NCBI GenBank assembly: GCA_019358895.1
Contig: JAHHIG010000004.1
Coordinates: forward strand, 62,001-126,000
Direction of reading: 5' to 3'
DNA length: 64,000 nt
Source of the DNA: Tildeniella nuda ZEHNDER 1965/U140
GTDB taxonomy: Bacteria > Cyanobacteriota > Cyanobacteriia > Leptolyngbyales > Leptolyngbyaceae
Shown piece after piece: positions 50,526-60,500 of the stretch. The first letter of the stretch is position 1, and each line of letters begins with the position of its first letter. The position numbers and the translations under genes were made by a program. The notes under the pieces are model-generated. The model made no database searches. It saw only the letters and a list, made by a program, of their open reading frames with translations, and was not told where the DNA came from.

Positions 50526-51869
50526 TTGAATCAACCGATTGAACCAAAGAGTATGGAAAAAACTGAAGAAGCGTCCTTGAAACGAGTGTTTGGCTTACCG
50601 ACACTCGTCATTTACGGCGTTGGTGATATTCTCGGCGCTGGCATTTATGCAGTGGTGGGCAAAATTGCCGGACTGGCGGGCACTCTCGTCTGGGCTTCGT
50701 TTCTGGTAGCGATGTCAGTCGCGGCACTGACTGCCTTAAGCTATGCCGAACTCGGTAGCCGCTTTCCGCTGAGTGGAGGCGTTGCCTGCTTTGTGCATCG
50801 AGCCTTTCGCACCGATTGGCTCTCCGTTATCGTCGGTTGGCTCATGTTTTGCACCTGTATTGTTTCAATGGCGACCCTTTCCAAAGCGTTTGCAGGCTAT
50901 TTGACCACCTTCGCTCCCGTTTTTCCAGCCTGGTTGGTTGTTCTGGCGCTTTTCTGCGGTCTTGCCTTCATTAATTTTCGAGGAATGCAGGAATCGTCAA
51001 GCCTCAATATTTTTTGTACGACGCTTGAGGTTTCAGGTCTCCTGGTTGTGATTTTGGTATCAGTCCTCTTTATCAGTGGTGGCGGCACTGCTGGCAATGT
51101 GGCTGTGACGGCTCCTGTAGTGAGTGGTCAAACCTTGGGCTGGGTTGCCATTCTTCAAGGTGCCGCACTTGCCTTCTACGCTTTTATTGGGTTTGAAGAC
51201 ATCGTCAATGTTGCGGAAGAAGTCAATAATCCTGAGCGCAATGTGCCCAGAGCTATTTTGCTGGCACTCGGTATTGCTGGAGTGATTTATGTTCTCGTTT
51301 CCTGGCTTGCCACTCAAGTCGTGACTCCTGCGGAACTGTCTGCTTCTGGTGCACCACTGCTGGATGTGGTGCGTCGGGCACAGCCAAATTTTCCAGGCGT
51401 GGTATTTACCTTCATTGCGCTGTTTGCGGTGCTCAATACGGCGCTGCTGAACTTTATTACTGCCTCGCGGCTGCTTTTTGGGATGTCACGTGATGGGTTG
51501 CTGCCTGCCTGGTTTAGCAAACTACATGCAACACGCGCCACGCCCTACCGCACGATCGTCGTCATTTTGCCGATCGCCATCTTTCTGGCGCTATCAGGTA
51601 CACTCCAATTTCTGGCAGGCACCACCGCAACGCTCATTCTCGCCATGTTCTGTTTAGTGAATTTGTCGCTGCTCATCATTAAACGTCGAGAAGGCAACGC
51701 TGATGGGTTTCGAGTGCCTGCGATCGTTCCCATATTGGCGCTGGTTTCCAACCTTGTGCTGATTGCCTTCGCGTCTAAGGAAAGCCACCTTTTAGCCGCC
51801 GCCTTCACAGGTCTGGGCTTCCTCCTCGTCCTGGTACGAAAAGCCTTGATGAAACCGAGTGCCGCCTAG
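50526..51869 (+). CDS. APC-superfamily amino-acid permease
   Basis: A 447-residue transporter with about twelve helices. The first helix has VIYGVGDILGAGIYAVVG, the glycine-rich motif of APC permeases (GAGIY) that binds the amino-acid backbone. LPAWFSKLHATRATPYRTIV is the conserved loop between TM8 and TM9. It presumably imports or exchanges an amino acid; the substrate is not clear. The frame begins with TTG at 50526 (AGGG seven bases upstream); an ATG at 50553 is an alternative start. Monocistronic. Confidence 0.8.
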   Translation: MNQPIEPKSMEKTEEASLKRVFGLPTLVIYGVGDILGAGIYAVVGKIAGLAGTLVWASFLVAMSVAALTALSYAELGSRFPLSGGVACFVHRAFRTDWLSVIVGWLMFCTCIVSMATLSKAFAGYLTTFAPVFPAWLVVLALFCGLAFINFRGMQESSSLNIFCTTLEVSGLLVVILVSVLFISGGGTAGNVAVTAPVVSGQTLGWVAILQGAALAFYAFIGFEDIVNVAEEVNNPERNVPRAILLALGIAGVIYVLVSWLATQVVTPAELSASGAPLLDVVRRAQPNFPGVVFTFIALFAVLNTALLNFITASRLLFGMSRDGLLPAWFSKLHATRATPYRTIVVILPIAIFLALSGTLQFLAGTTATLILAMFCLVNLSLLIIKRREGNADGFRVPAIVPILALVSNLVLIAFASKESHLLAAAFTGLGFLLVLVRKALMKPSAA

Positions 51870-51980
51870 TGCCAGTTGCCTCAGAGACTAAGACTTCTGT
51901 AGTACTTGATCAAAGTACTGATGCCTGACAAAGGGGCAGGATTTACAATAAAGTTGTACTAGTGTGAAGCAGTTCTCAGG

Positions 51981-52556
51981 ATGCTTATGTCAATCCAGTT
52001 TCGGTTTCATCCAGAGAAAGCTGTTGAAGCCGCAGCGGTCTTCCTCAAGCTGCATGGTAAGCCTATGAAGTATTTAGGTTTACTGAAGATGCTTTATATT
52101 GCTGATCGTTTTGCGTTGGAACGTATGGAGCAGCCCATTACTGGTGATCATTACGTGTCAATGGATTACGGTCCTGTCCTTAGCGGCGTTTATGACCTGA
52201 TTAAGGGAAAGCCTGTAGATGATGCTTTACCGCTCTGGTCTAAGTTTGTTTCTCCTCGCAGTGAAAACCAAGTTTTCTTATTGGATGATCCAGGAAACGA
52301 AGATCTTTGTGAAGAGGAAGAGGAAATTATTCAGCAGGTTTATCGATCGTTCGGGCATCTTGATCCTTTTGATGTAGCTGAGTGGACTCACGACCTTCCG
52401 GAGTGGAAAAACCCGCATGGTTCTACAATTCCGATTCTAGTAGAAGACATTCTCAAAAATGTGGGCAAGAGTGGCAGGGAAATCGAGGAGATTCAGCAGG
52501 AAGCCATTCGAGAAGCTTACTTAGATGGAGTCTTGAATGTCCAGCATCACCATTAA
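51981..52556 (+). CDS. Panacea-domain (DUF4065/SocA-like) antitoxin
   Basis: A 191-residue protein with the Panacea domain: AAAVFLKLHGKPMKYLGLLK then MLYIADRFALERMEQPIT, and DHYVSMDYGPVLSGVYDLIK (about 15-75), followed by a helical part and a His-rich end. Panacea proteins are hyper-promiscuous antitoxins that pair with many unrelated toxins. The next gene starts inside this one (20-bp overlap), the typical arrangement for a coupled toxin-antitoxin operon. Confidence 0.75.
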   Translation: MLMSIQFRFHPEKAVEAAAVFLKLHGKPMKYLGLLKMLYIADRFALERMEQPITGDHYVSMDYGPVLSGVYDLIKGKPVDDALPLWSKFVSPRSENQVFLLDDPGNEDLCEEEEEIIQQVYRSFGHLDPFDVAEWTHDLPEWKNPHGSTIPILVEDILKNVGKSGREIEEIQQEAIREAYLDGVLNVQHHH

Positions 52557-52929
52557 TTTGGGCGATGCCTTCTTGTTGGATACGCCTCCCAACAGCGAGC
52601 ATCTTTACATTGCCATTGCACAAATGTCTGAAGATGACTATCTGTTTGTCAATGTCACTAGCCGCAGACCTAATTCTGAATCTGCCTGTGTTCTTCTCCC
52701 TTGTTCAGACGTACCAGGCTTTATAGTCCGTGAGTCGGTAATCGCTTATCAGTTTGCCCGTCAGATGAATGCGATTGAACTGGCTGGGTTGATTACTGCT
52801 GGTAGTCCTATTCCCAAAGGAGTTTGCTCGGCTACTGTTTTGGCACAAATTCAGCAAGGTGGTTTAAATTCTAAGCGGTTGAGGAATCGTTACAAAGCTG
52901 CTCTTAAGACCTTTTTGGGAATACCATAA
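52537..52929 (+). CDS. Putative toxin partner of the Panacea antitoxin
   Basis: A 130-residue protein, mostly beta in its first half (SSITINLGDAFLLDTPPNSE, LYIAIAQMSEDDYLFVNVTS) with a helical, basic C-terminus (GGLNSKRLRNRYKAALKTFL). It is not one of the toxin families I know. Its role is inferred only from position: it overlaps the Panacea gene by 20 bp and no other gene belongs to the operon. A toxin-antitoxin pair is the simplest reading. Confidence 0.55.
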   Translation: MSSITINLGDAFLLDTPPNSEHLYIAIAQMSEDDYLFVNVTSRRPNSESACVLLPCSDVPGFIVRESVIAYQFARQMNAIELAGLITAGSPIPKGVCSATVLAQIQQGGLNSKRLRNRYKAALKTFLGIP

Positions 52930-52989
52930 GCTGACTGCCGTCAGTAGTCTTACAAAAGTCGATAGCATTTAATTCTCGCTCCTAAGGCT

Positions 52990-54459
52990 TTAGCGACAGC
53001 AATTGTCACAGTGCCCACAACGTAAGCTGGTTGCCTCTGCTTCAAACCCAAACGCTTTCAGCAAGCATTGCCAGCGACAGTCTCGCGTTTTGAGGTAGTC
53101 GGTCATCTGCTTGGCAGCATGAGCGTTGGTTTGTCCAGAAGAATGAGCCTTTCCAGGCTTCATCACGTAGTGGAAGGGATCAGACCATTCGAGCTGTCCG
53201 GTGCTGTTGAGAAGAGAGAGGGCGATCGCGCCATCCTTAAATTCTCGACTGACGCTGGTGACGTTCCCTTGAGATGGCAATTTGTGGCTGAGTGCTTGAG
53301 CCGATCGCTGCTGCTTTGCTGCCTGTTGGATAAAAAACTGTCGACGCTGTTTGTCATCTGGGTCAAGAAAACCCGTTGTTTCGCTAATGAGCGTCAAGGC
53401 AGTAGCAGGTTTGCCATCCCGTCCCGATCGCCCGACTTCCTGCACGTATTCTGATAGCAACAACGGCGAGTGAAAATGCACTACCCAGCGGACATTTGGC
53501 TTGTCGATGCCCATACCAAACGCACAGGTGCAGATGACAAACTGCGTTGAACCGCCCAACCAGGCTTTTTCCATCTGTCGTCGCTCATCGGGACTTAAGC
53601 CCGCGTGATAGGCTGCTGTCTGAAAACCTTGCTGCGAAAGCCATTCTGCTAATAATTCACTGTCTCGACGGGTGCGAACATAGACCAAGCCCGCCTGTCC
53701 TGGTCTTGCTTGAATGAACTTCAGCAGTTGCTGCCGCCGCTGTCTCGGTGTCCAAACTACCTGCACATTGAGGTGCAAATTGGCGCGATAGGGATTGAGC
53801 CGAAAAACCTCTGGCTGCTGGAGTTGCAGCACTCGCTGGATCGTTTGCTGCGCGTCGGGATTGGCAGTTGCAGTGAAGGCAGCGATCGCCATCTTCGTCC
53901 CTTCTGGCTTAGACTTCAGCAATGCCGATCGCACCATACCTAACCGATAATACGCTGGACGAAACGTATCGCCCCATTGCACCAGGCAATGCGCCTCATC
54001 CAAAACCAGCCCGTTAATCTTTAGCTCTGGCTGACATAACCGCTCCCACACAGGCTCACTCAGCAGCGTTTCAGGCGAAAGATAGAGCAACCGCAAGCTT
54101 TGATTCTCTAGTGCCCACAGCGTTTGTCGGCGCTGCTGCTTTGACACTTCACTGTGCAGCAGGGCGGCTGGCAGACGGCGCTGACGCAATTCCTGCACCT
54201 GATTTTCCATTAGCGCCACTAAGGGCGAAACGACGATCGTCAACCCGGTTTGCATCAACGCTGGTAGCTGAAAGCAAATGGATTTGCCCCCACCTGTCGG
54301 CATAATGATCAGCGCATCCCGTTGCTCTAACAAGCACTGGACGATCTCTCCCTGCGGCGATCGAAAATCTGCATAGCCCCAGATTTGTTGTAACTTAGCG
54401 CGAATGGTTTCACGCACCAACACAGCCTGATGATTCATGCTAGATTTCCCCGATGGCAA
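52990..54459 (-). CDS. recQ: RecQ-family ATP-dependent DNA helicase
   Basis: A 489-residue superfamily-2 helicase that unwinds DNA 3'-5' in recombination and repair. Motifs: 0 FRSPQGEIVQCLLEQRDAL, I MPTGGGKSICFQLPAL, II DEAHCLVQWGDTFRPAY, III FTATANPDAQQ, V/VI AFGMGIDKPNVRWVVHFHSP and QEVGRSGRDGKPA. A short zinc-binding end (CRWQCLLKAFG, CGHCDNC) closes the protein; the winged-helix and HRDC domains of long RecQ are absent, so it is a short-form RecQ. An in-frame ATG at 54438 is the other possible start. Confidence 0.85.
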   Translation of the reverse strand: MPSGKSSMNHQAVLVRETIRAKLQQIWGYADFRSPQGEIVQCLLEQRDALIIMPTGGGKSICFQLPALMQTGLTIVVSPLVALMENQVQELRQRRLPAALLHSEVSKQQRRQTLWALENQSLRLLYLSPETLLSEPVWERLCQPELKINGLVLDEAHCLVQWGDTFRPAYYRLGMVRSALLKSKPEGTKMAIAAFTATANPDAQQTIQRVLQLQQPEVFRLNPYRANLHLNVQVVWTPRQRRQQLLKFIQARPGQAGLVYVRTRRDSELLAEWLSQQGFQTAAYHAGLSPDERRQMEKAWLGGSTQFVICTCAFGMGIDKPNVRWVVHFHSPLLLSEYVQEVGRSGRDGKPATALTLISETTGFLDPDDKQRRQFFIQQAAKQQRSAQALSHKLPSQGNVTSVSREFKDGAIALSLLNSTGQLEWSDPFHYVMKPGKAHSSGQTNAHAAKQMTDYLKTRDCRWQCLLKAFGFEAEATSLRCGHCDNCCR

Positions 54460-54688
54460 AGCGCTGTCGATCGCATTGCCTCAGCATTCCCATCTTTGCA
54501 ACGCGAATTGAACCATTTTCTCTAAAACGATCGTTAGACGTTTGGCGCTCTATTCCAGCAGCACAAACGGCATCAAATCATTAGAGTCTCTATGTCAAGC
54601 AATTTCAAGGCTGACAACGAGCGTTAGATATGCCCAGTGACAGCTCATCTGACCGCAGCCATAATAGAGGGGCTGAGGCAGAACCGCA

Positions 54689-55369
54689 ATGAGGGCGTGC
54701 CAGATGAGTTTGACGGCGCAACAGCTAGAGGCAATGATGCCAGATGCCAGCCAGCTTTTAAGCAATGAGCCAGAGATGGAGAGTTCACTACATTACGCCC
54801 AACTGGCGCTTCTGGTTGCCTGTTTAGAGTTCTTATGGCGGGAACGGAATGACTTTTTCATTGGGGCAAATCTCACGGTTTACTTTAGTCGGCAACAACT
54901 GCGAAACCGAGACTTTCGGGGACCCGACTTCTTCCTGGTCAAACAAACGCAGAAGCAGCCGCGTAACGCCTGGGTTGTGTGGGAAGAAGACGGTAAATAT
55001 CCCAACCTGATCATTGAGCTGCTCTCTGTTTCAACGGCGGACACCGATCGCTCCCTCAAAAAAGCGCTGTATCAAGATCGGTTTCGTACGCCAGAATATT
55101 TTTGGTTTTCACCCGAAACATTGGAATTTGCTGGCTTCCGATTAGCGGGACATGACTATCAGCCCCTTTCACCCAACACAAACGGCTGGCTTTGGAGCGA
55201 GGAACTAGACCTTTATCTGGGCATTGATGCAGAACAACTGCGTTACTTTACGGCTGAGGGTAGTTTGGTGCCAACGCCAGAAGAAGCCGCTTTACAGGCA
55301 GACCAACGAGCGGAACGCTTGGCTGATCAATTACGATCGTTGGGTGTAGAGCCAGATCAAATGCACTGA
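54689..55369 (+). CDS. Uma2-family (DUF820) putative endonuclease
   Basis: A 226-residue protein of the Uma2 family, predicted restriction-endonuclease-like fold, hugely expanded in cyanobacteria. Core pieces: RNRDFRGPDFFLVKQTQKQP, WVVWEEDGKYPNLIIELLS and FRTPEYFWFSPETLEFAGFR. The usual catalytic pattern (Pro-Asp...Glu) is present in GPDFFLV and LIIELLS, with the spacing of the family. The C-terminal EAALQADQRAERLADQLRSL is the usual coiled-coil end. Real substrates are unknown. The ATG at 54689 has GAGG about ten bases upstream. Confidence 0.8.
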   Translation: MRACQMSLTAQQLEAMMPDASQLLSNEPEMESSLHYAQLALLVACLEFLWRERNDFFIGANLTVYFSRQQLRNRDFRGPDFFLVKQTQKQPRNAWVVWEEDGKYPNLIIELLSVSTADTDRSLKKALYQDRFRTPEYFWFSPETLEFAGFRLAGHDYQPLSPNTNGWLWSEELDLYLGIDAEQLRYFTAEGSLVPTPEEAALQADQRAERLADQLRSLGVEPDQMH

Positions 55370-55606
55370 AACAGTGGTGCATCGGTTACACCATTAGCCA
55401 GATCTACAGCGCCATGCGCGATCGCCGAACGCCTACACTCCGTTGCCCAAAACAGCTCCAAAGACACTGAAAAATGCCTTTTCACAAATAGAACACTTGT
55501 TCTAAATAGTGTTATGAATAGGAAGAATACGATCGTTTCGCTCACACGATCGTTGAGAGGCTACACTAAACACGGACTTTTCTCCCCTAAGCGGCTTAGT
55601 TAAGCT

Positions 55607-58600
55607 GTGTACATTAAGCGTCTAGAACTTTCCAACTTTAAATCCTTTGGTGGCACAACGCCGATTCCGTTGCTGCCCGGTTTTACGGTGGTGTCTGGAC
55701 CCAACGGTTCTGGGAAATCGAATTTACTGGACGCGCTGCTGTTTTGCCTCGGTCTGGCAGGCTCGAAAGGGATGCGGGCAGAGCGACTTCCCGATCTGGT
55801 GAACCATACGCAAAGCACTCGCGGTCGCGCTACGGTCGAAGCAAGCGTCACCGTCACCTTTGATCTATCCGATGAGCCGGAGTTATTGGAAGACGCGATC
55901 GAACGACAGGTTAACAGCGACGGCTCCATGCGCCAGGAAGATTCATCTAACGAACCTCATAACGGCAATGGTCACATAGAAAACGGGCACTTACAGAATG
56001 GCAATGGAACGCGACCCATCCGTACAGAATGGAGCGTTACCCGCAAGCTGCGCGTCACCCAGCAAGGCACCTACACCTCCAACTATTACATCAACGGCGA
56101 ACCCTGCACCCTGACGGAACTTCACGAAGAGTTGAACCGTTTGCGCGTCTACCCCGAAGGCTACAACGTCGTCCTGCAAGGGGACGTAACTCGCATTATC
56201 TCCATGAATGCCCGCGAACGCCGCGAGATCATTGATGAACTGGCAGGTGTGGCAACGTTCGATCGCAAGATCAACCAGGCAAAAGAAAAGCTGGATGCCG
56301 TCAAAGACCACGAAGACCGTTACCACATCGTTGAAAAAGAACTGATCGACCAGCGCGATCGGCTTGCCCAAGATCGCATCAAAGCCGAAAAATACAAAAA
56401 GCTGCGGCACGAACTGCAAACCAAAGAGCAGTGGGAAATCGTCATCCGCTATCAGCAGTCCTTTCAGAGTGCTCAGCGACTACGAGAACAGCTTGAAGGG
56501 GGCGATCGTGAACACGCCGATATCACGACCCAACTTGAAACTCTGACAACTGCAATCCAACAAGCAACAGGTGAACTGGAGCAACTGAATGCCCGTGTCC
56601 GTGCGTTAGGCGAAGACGAGCAGTTGGCACTCCAGTCCACGCTGGCAACCCGCGAGGCAGAACTCCGTCAACTCCAGCGACAAGAGCACGATTTACAGGC
56701 AGCCAGTCGAGACGTAGCCGCAAAACTCGCGCAAACCCAACGAGAGCTTCAGGAACACGTGCAGGCGATCGACACCCTCGCCCAGCAGCAAACCGCAGAA
56801 GCGCAACTCATTGCTGCTCGACAGCAAGAGCGAGATCAGGCAAAACAAACCCTGGAGCAAAGCCGTGAAGCCGCCAATGCGTCAGCCGCCAGTGCCGAAG
56901 CTTGGGTGCAGGAGCAAACGGCTTTGCATCATGCGATCGAAACGCTAGTCGATACCCTGGAACCGCAACGTACCGAGCAGGCACAGCTACAGGAGCGCAC
57001 CCGCCAGCTAGAGCGCCAGCTTCAGGAGCAAACGCAAGCACTAGAAACGACACAGCAACGGTTAACCGATCGCCAAACGCAAAAAGCGGACGTTGAAACA
57101 CGGTTATTAGCAACTCAAGAGCAGATCCAGGCGATCGCTCAAAGCCTTGCTGCTGCCGAACAAGAACTCCAGATTCAGCAAGAAACCCAGACGCGACTCC
57201 TGCACGAACAGCGCGAAAAGCAGCGACGACTCGATAAACTCGAAGCTCAAACGCAGGCAATTCAGGAAGCGCAGGGCACCCACGCGACTCAAGTCATTCT
57301 GCAAATGGGTTTGACAGGCGTTTGCGGACTGGTCGCTCAGTTGGGACGAGTTGATCCCCGCTTCCAACTGGCGCTCGAAACGGCAGCAGGTGCACGGTTA
57401 GGGAATCTGGTTGTCGAACATGACGCGATCGCCGCTGCTGGCATCGAAATCCTGAAACAAAAACGAGCTGGACGCGCTACATTTTTACCGCTGAATAAGC
57501 TTCAGTCTGGACGAACTCCTTCTGGTAACGGTGTGCGATCGCTCTCTGGTTGTGTTGACTACGCTATTAATTTAGTGGACTTTGACGATCGCTACCGCAA
57601 TGTATTCGCTCACGTTTTCGGCACCACCGTTGTGTTTGAAACCCTCAGCGCTGCCCGTCGTCACATGGGTCAGCACCGTATTGTGACCCTGGATGGCGAA
57701 CTGCTTGAAACCAGCGGTGCCATGACAGGCGGCAGCAGCAGTCAGCGGCAGTCCATTCACTTTGGCACGGTCGAAGCAACCGAGTCGGCGGAAGTGGTGT
57801 CACTGCGCGATCGCCTGCACGAAATCGATCGCATCCTCGATCGCTGCGACCACGCCATGCAGCGGGCAACCCAGCTCACCAAAGAACGGACTCAGGCATT
57901 GGCAGAAGCCCGACAGCAACACCGCGAGGCACAGCTTCAAACCGAACAATTGGATGCCGACCGTCAAAATCTCACTGCTACGCTTGCCCAGATCCAAACG
58001 CAGTTGGCTCAAAACACGCAGGAAATGGCGATCGCCCAGACGCGCCTGCAAACCCTCGAAGCCGAGCTTCCCGCTCAAGATCGTCAGCTACAAACGCTAC
58101 GGCAGACATTGGCAGACCTGGAACAATCTCAAACTCACAGCGAATGGCAGCACATTCAAACCGCCCTTCGCGCTCAAGAAACTGAACTCTCCCAGCGAGA
58201 ACTGGCAGTGCGATCGCTCGAACAACGGCTGCAAGATTTAGATAATCAACGTCAGCGATCGCAAGAAAAAATTCAGCAGGGGCAGGAACGTTTAGAGGAC
58301 TATCGGACGCAGCAAACAACGCAAATGCAGCAGCAGTCAGCGGTCAGCGGTCAGCAGTCAGCCTTGCAGGCACAAATTGGCGAAACGCAGGCGGCACTGG
58401 CGGAATTGGAAAAACGGTTGGGGCTGGAGAAGCAAACCCGCGATCGTGCCGAGCGTCAGTTGCGTGAACAGCAAACGAAGCAGCAGGAATTGACCTGGCA
58501 GCAGCAGAAACTTCAGGAAACGCAGCAGGCACGTCGAGACGAATTGACGGCTCTCCAGGTGCAGCTAGAAGCACAACAGCCCGACTTGCCCGATCCCTTG

Positions 58601-59290
58601 CCCAAAATTCCCGATACGGCAACCCGCGACTTGGTAGAGCTACAGCACGAACTGCGATCGCTCCAGAAGCGCCTTCAGGCAATGGAACCCGTGAATATGC
58701 TGGCGCTGGAAGAGTACGATCGCACCCAGGCACGACTTGAAGAACTCACCGACAAACTCCATACTCTGCAAGAAGAGCGTACCGAACTCCTCCTCCGCAT
58801 TGAGAACTTTACCACGCTTCGCCAACGTGCTTTCAAGGAAGCCTTTGATGTAGTCAACCTAAACTTCCAGTCTATTTTTGCCACGCTTTCGGATGGTGAC
58901 GGGCACCTACAGCTAGAAGACTCGCAAGACCCATTTAACGGAGGATTGAATCTCGTGGCTCATCCCAAAGGTAAGCCCGTTCAGCGTCTCGCCTCGATGT
59001 CTGGTGGTGAAAAATCGCTCACGGCACTCAGCTTCATCTTTGCCTTGCAGCGCTACCGTCCCTCGCCCTTTTACGCCTTTGACGAAGTGGATATGTTTTT
59101 GGATGGGGCAAACGTAGAGCGATTAGCTAGAATGATCAAACAGCAGGCGCAGGAAGCACAGTTTCTTGTGGTCAGCCTACGACGACCCATGATTGAATCT
59201 GCCGATCGCACGATCGGGGTCACTCAGGCACGTGGGGCATACACGCAAGTTCTGGGTATTAACCTACTGCCTCAAAGCGCCTCCGTCTAA
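55607..59290 (+). CDS. smc: Chromosome segregation protein SMC
   Basis: A 1227-residue SMC ATPase. The N-terminal head has Walker A VSGPNGSGKSNLLDALLFCL; long coiled coils (about 170-500 and 690-1000) flank a hinge (about 520-680: GLVAQLGRVDPRFQLALETA, GRATFLPLN, GAMTGGSS); the C-terminal head has MSGGEKSLTALSFIFALQRY, DEVDMFLDGANVERL and a D-loop. SMC organises and separates chromosomes with ScpA/ScpB, not seen here. The start is GTG at 55607 (MYIKRLELSNFKSFGG). At residues 911-919 the second coiled coil contains QSAVSGQQSAL, encoded by copies of the heptamer TCAGCGG (58337-58362), an apparent repeat insertion. Confidence 0.95.
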   Translation: MYIKRLELSNFKSFGGTTPIPLLPGFTVVSGPNGSGKSNLLDALLFCLGLAGSKGMRAERLPDLVNHTQSTRGRATVEASVTVTFDLSDEPELLEDAIERQVNSDGSMRQEDSSNEPHNGNGHIENGHLQNGNGTRPIRTEWSVTRKLRVTQQGTYTSNYYINGEPCTLTELHEELNRLRVYPEGYNVVLQGDVTRIISMNARERREIIDELAGVATFDRKINQAKEKLDAVKDHEDRYHIVEKELIDQRDRLAQDRIKAEKYKKLRHELQTKEQWEIVIRYQQSFQSAQRLREQLEGGDREHADITTQLETLTTAIQQATGELEQLNARVRALGEDEQLALQSTLATREAELRQLQRQEHDLQAASRDVAAKLAQTQRELQEHVQAIDTLAQQQTAEAQLIAARQQERDQAKQTLEQSREAANASAASAEAWVQEQTALHHAIETLVDTLEPQRTEQAQLQERTRQLERQLQEQTQALETTQQRLTDRQTQKADVETRLLATQEQIQAIAQSLAAAEQELQIQQETQTRLLHEQREKQRRLDKLEAQTQAIQEAQGTHATQVILQMGLTGVCGLVAQLGRVDPRFQLALETAAGARLGNLVVEHDAIAAAGIEILKQKRAGRATFLPLNKLQSGRTPSGNGVRSLSGCVDYAINLVDFDDRYRNVFAHVFGTTVVFETLSAARRHMGQHRIVTLDGELLETSGAMTGGSSSQRQSIHFGTVEATESAEVVSLRDRLHEIDRILDRCDHAMQRATQLTKERTQALAEARQQHREAQLQTEQLDADRQNLTATLAQIQTQLAQNTQEMAIAQTRLQTLEAELPAQDRQLQTLRQTLADLEQSQTHSEWQHIQTALRAQETELSQRELAVRSLEQRLQDLDNQRQRSQEKIQQGQERLEDYRTQQTTQMQQQSAVSGQQSALQAQIGETQAALAELEKRLGLEKQTRDRAERQLREQQTKQQELTWQQQKLQETQQARRDELTALQVQLEAQQPDLPDPLPKIPDTATRDLVELQHELRSLQKRLQAMEPVNMLALEEYDRTQARLEELTDKLHTLQEERTELLLRIENFTTLRQRAFKEAFDVVNLNFQSIFATLSDGDGHLQLEDSQDPFNGGLNLVAHPKGKPVQRLASMSGGEKSLTALSFIFALQRYRPSPFYAFDEVDMFLDGANVERLARMIKQQAQEAQFLVVSLRRPMIESADRTIGVTQARGAYTQVLGINLLPQSASV
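58337..58362 (+). repeat. Heptanucleotide repeat inside smc
   Basis: TCAGCGG-TCAGCGG-TCAGCAG-TCAGC lies in the second coiled-coil arm and is the reverse complement of the CTGACCG-type unit of the array at 14112-14370 (unit GCTGACC). Three units are 21 bp, that is seven codons, so the frame and the coiled-coil heptad are kept. Confidence 0.7.
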
Positions 59291-59378
59291 GTTAACTGCT
59301 GTATGATTTCACCGCTATATGATTTGATAGTGATCATGCTTCGATGATCGGGATTTGACAAACAGGATTCGACCCATA

Positions 59379-60347
59379 ATGGCATTTGAAGAGATCCGCC
59401 AACGCTCAGACCTTCTTGGCACACAGGTTATCACCCGCGACACTGGCAAAAAGCTGGGTGTTGTCAGTCAACTTTGGGTCGATATCGACCAGCAAGAAGT
59501 GGTTGCCCTCAGCCTGCGTCCAAATATCCTGTACGGTACACCCCAGCCTATGCTCTTAAGCAGCATTCGGCAGATTGGGGATGTCATTCTGGTGGATAAC
59601 GACGATGTGATTGAGGATATTGATGTCGAGTCGTACAGCAGCCTGATTAATTGCGAAGTCGTCACCGAAACAGGCGAACTGTTGGGTAAGGTGCGCGGCT
59701 TTAAGTTTGATATCGACAACGGCAAGGTGACATCATTGATTCTGGCATCGATCGGTCTCCCCCTCATTCCCGATCAGATTGTCAGCACCTATGAATTATC
59801 CGTAGACGAAGTTGTAAGCAGCGGACCCGATCGCCTCATCGTGTTTGAGGGATCAGAGGAACGCCTGGATCAACTGTCTGTCGGTGTGCTGGAACGACTT
59901 GGCATTGGTAGCCCTTCCTGGGAGCGCGACGAGGAAGACAGCTATGTTGCGCCTGTTCGTGCTGACAATCAGCTTGGCACTGGGCTACGTACCCCGATCG
60001 CCACTCCTGTACGCCAAAAAGAACCCGTCATTCAAGAAAACTGGGACGATGACAACTGGAACGACGCGCCACCTCGCCAGTTGCGTCAACAGCAGCGTCG
60101 ATCGATGCCTCTTGATTATGACGAGGACGAGAAAGACAATTGGGATGAGGCAACGCTGCCTACCCGCGATCGCTACGCTCAGCGTCCAGCGCCCCAACAG
60201 CCTTATCCTGACGTTGAATACGAAGACGAAGATCTGGACGGGGATGCGTGGGAAGATGAAACGCAAAAGCCTTTGCCCTACCAGCCGCCTCGCATCAATA
60301 TTCCTGAGAAAACAAAAGCCCCAGAATACGAAGAAGAGGGCTATTAA
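59379..60347 (+). CDS. PRC-barrel domain protein
   Basis: A 322-residue protein with two PRC-barrel units (about 12-75, DTGKKLGVVSQLWVDIDQQE, and 90-160, ETGELLGKVRGFKFDIDNGK) and a long acidic, disordered-looking C-terminal half rich in Asp, Glu and Arg (YDEDEKDNWDEATLPTRDR). PRC barrels are small beta-barrels named for the photosynthetic reaction centre H subunit and RimM; this two-barrel form is common in cyanobacteria and its role is unknown. The ATG at 59379 matches relatives (MAFEEIRQRSDLLGTQV); eight more codons are open upstream. It follows smc by 88 bp. Confidence 0.75.
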   Translation: MAFEEIRQRSDLLGTQVITRDTGKKLGVVSQLWVDIDQQEVVALSLRPNILYGTPQPMLLSSIRQIGDVILVDNDDVIEDIDVESYSSLINCEVVTETGELLGKVRGFKFDIDNGKVTSLILASIGLPLIPDQIVSTYELSVDEVVSSGPDRLIVFEGSEERLDQLSVGVLERLGIGSPSWERDEEDSYVAPVRADNQLGTGLRTPIATPVRQKEPVIQENWDDDNWNDAPPRQLRQQQRRSMPLDYDEDEKDNWDEATLPTRDRYAQRPAPQQPYPDVEYEDEDLDGDAWEDETQKPLPYQPPRINIPEKTKAPEYEEEGY

Positions 60348-60500
60348 GGTTTGCCAGGTATTGGTTTTGGGGTTTTAGCCTGATAACGCCTCGGTTTTTT
60401 CAAGAAGTTAAGCCGCTGGCAGTGATAGGCGGTTCTCCTCACTTGGGCGATCGTGCGTGAGCGACTACAATGAGGGGACTAAAATATAACGTTTTGTAAC

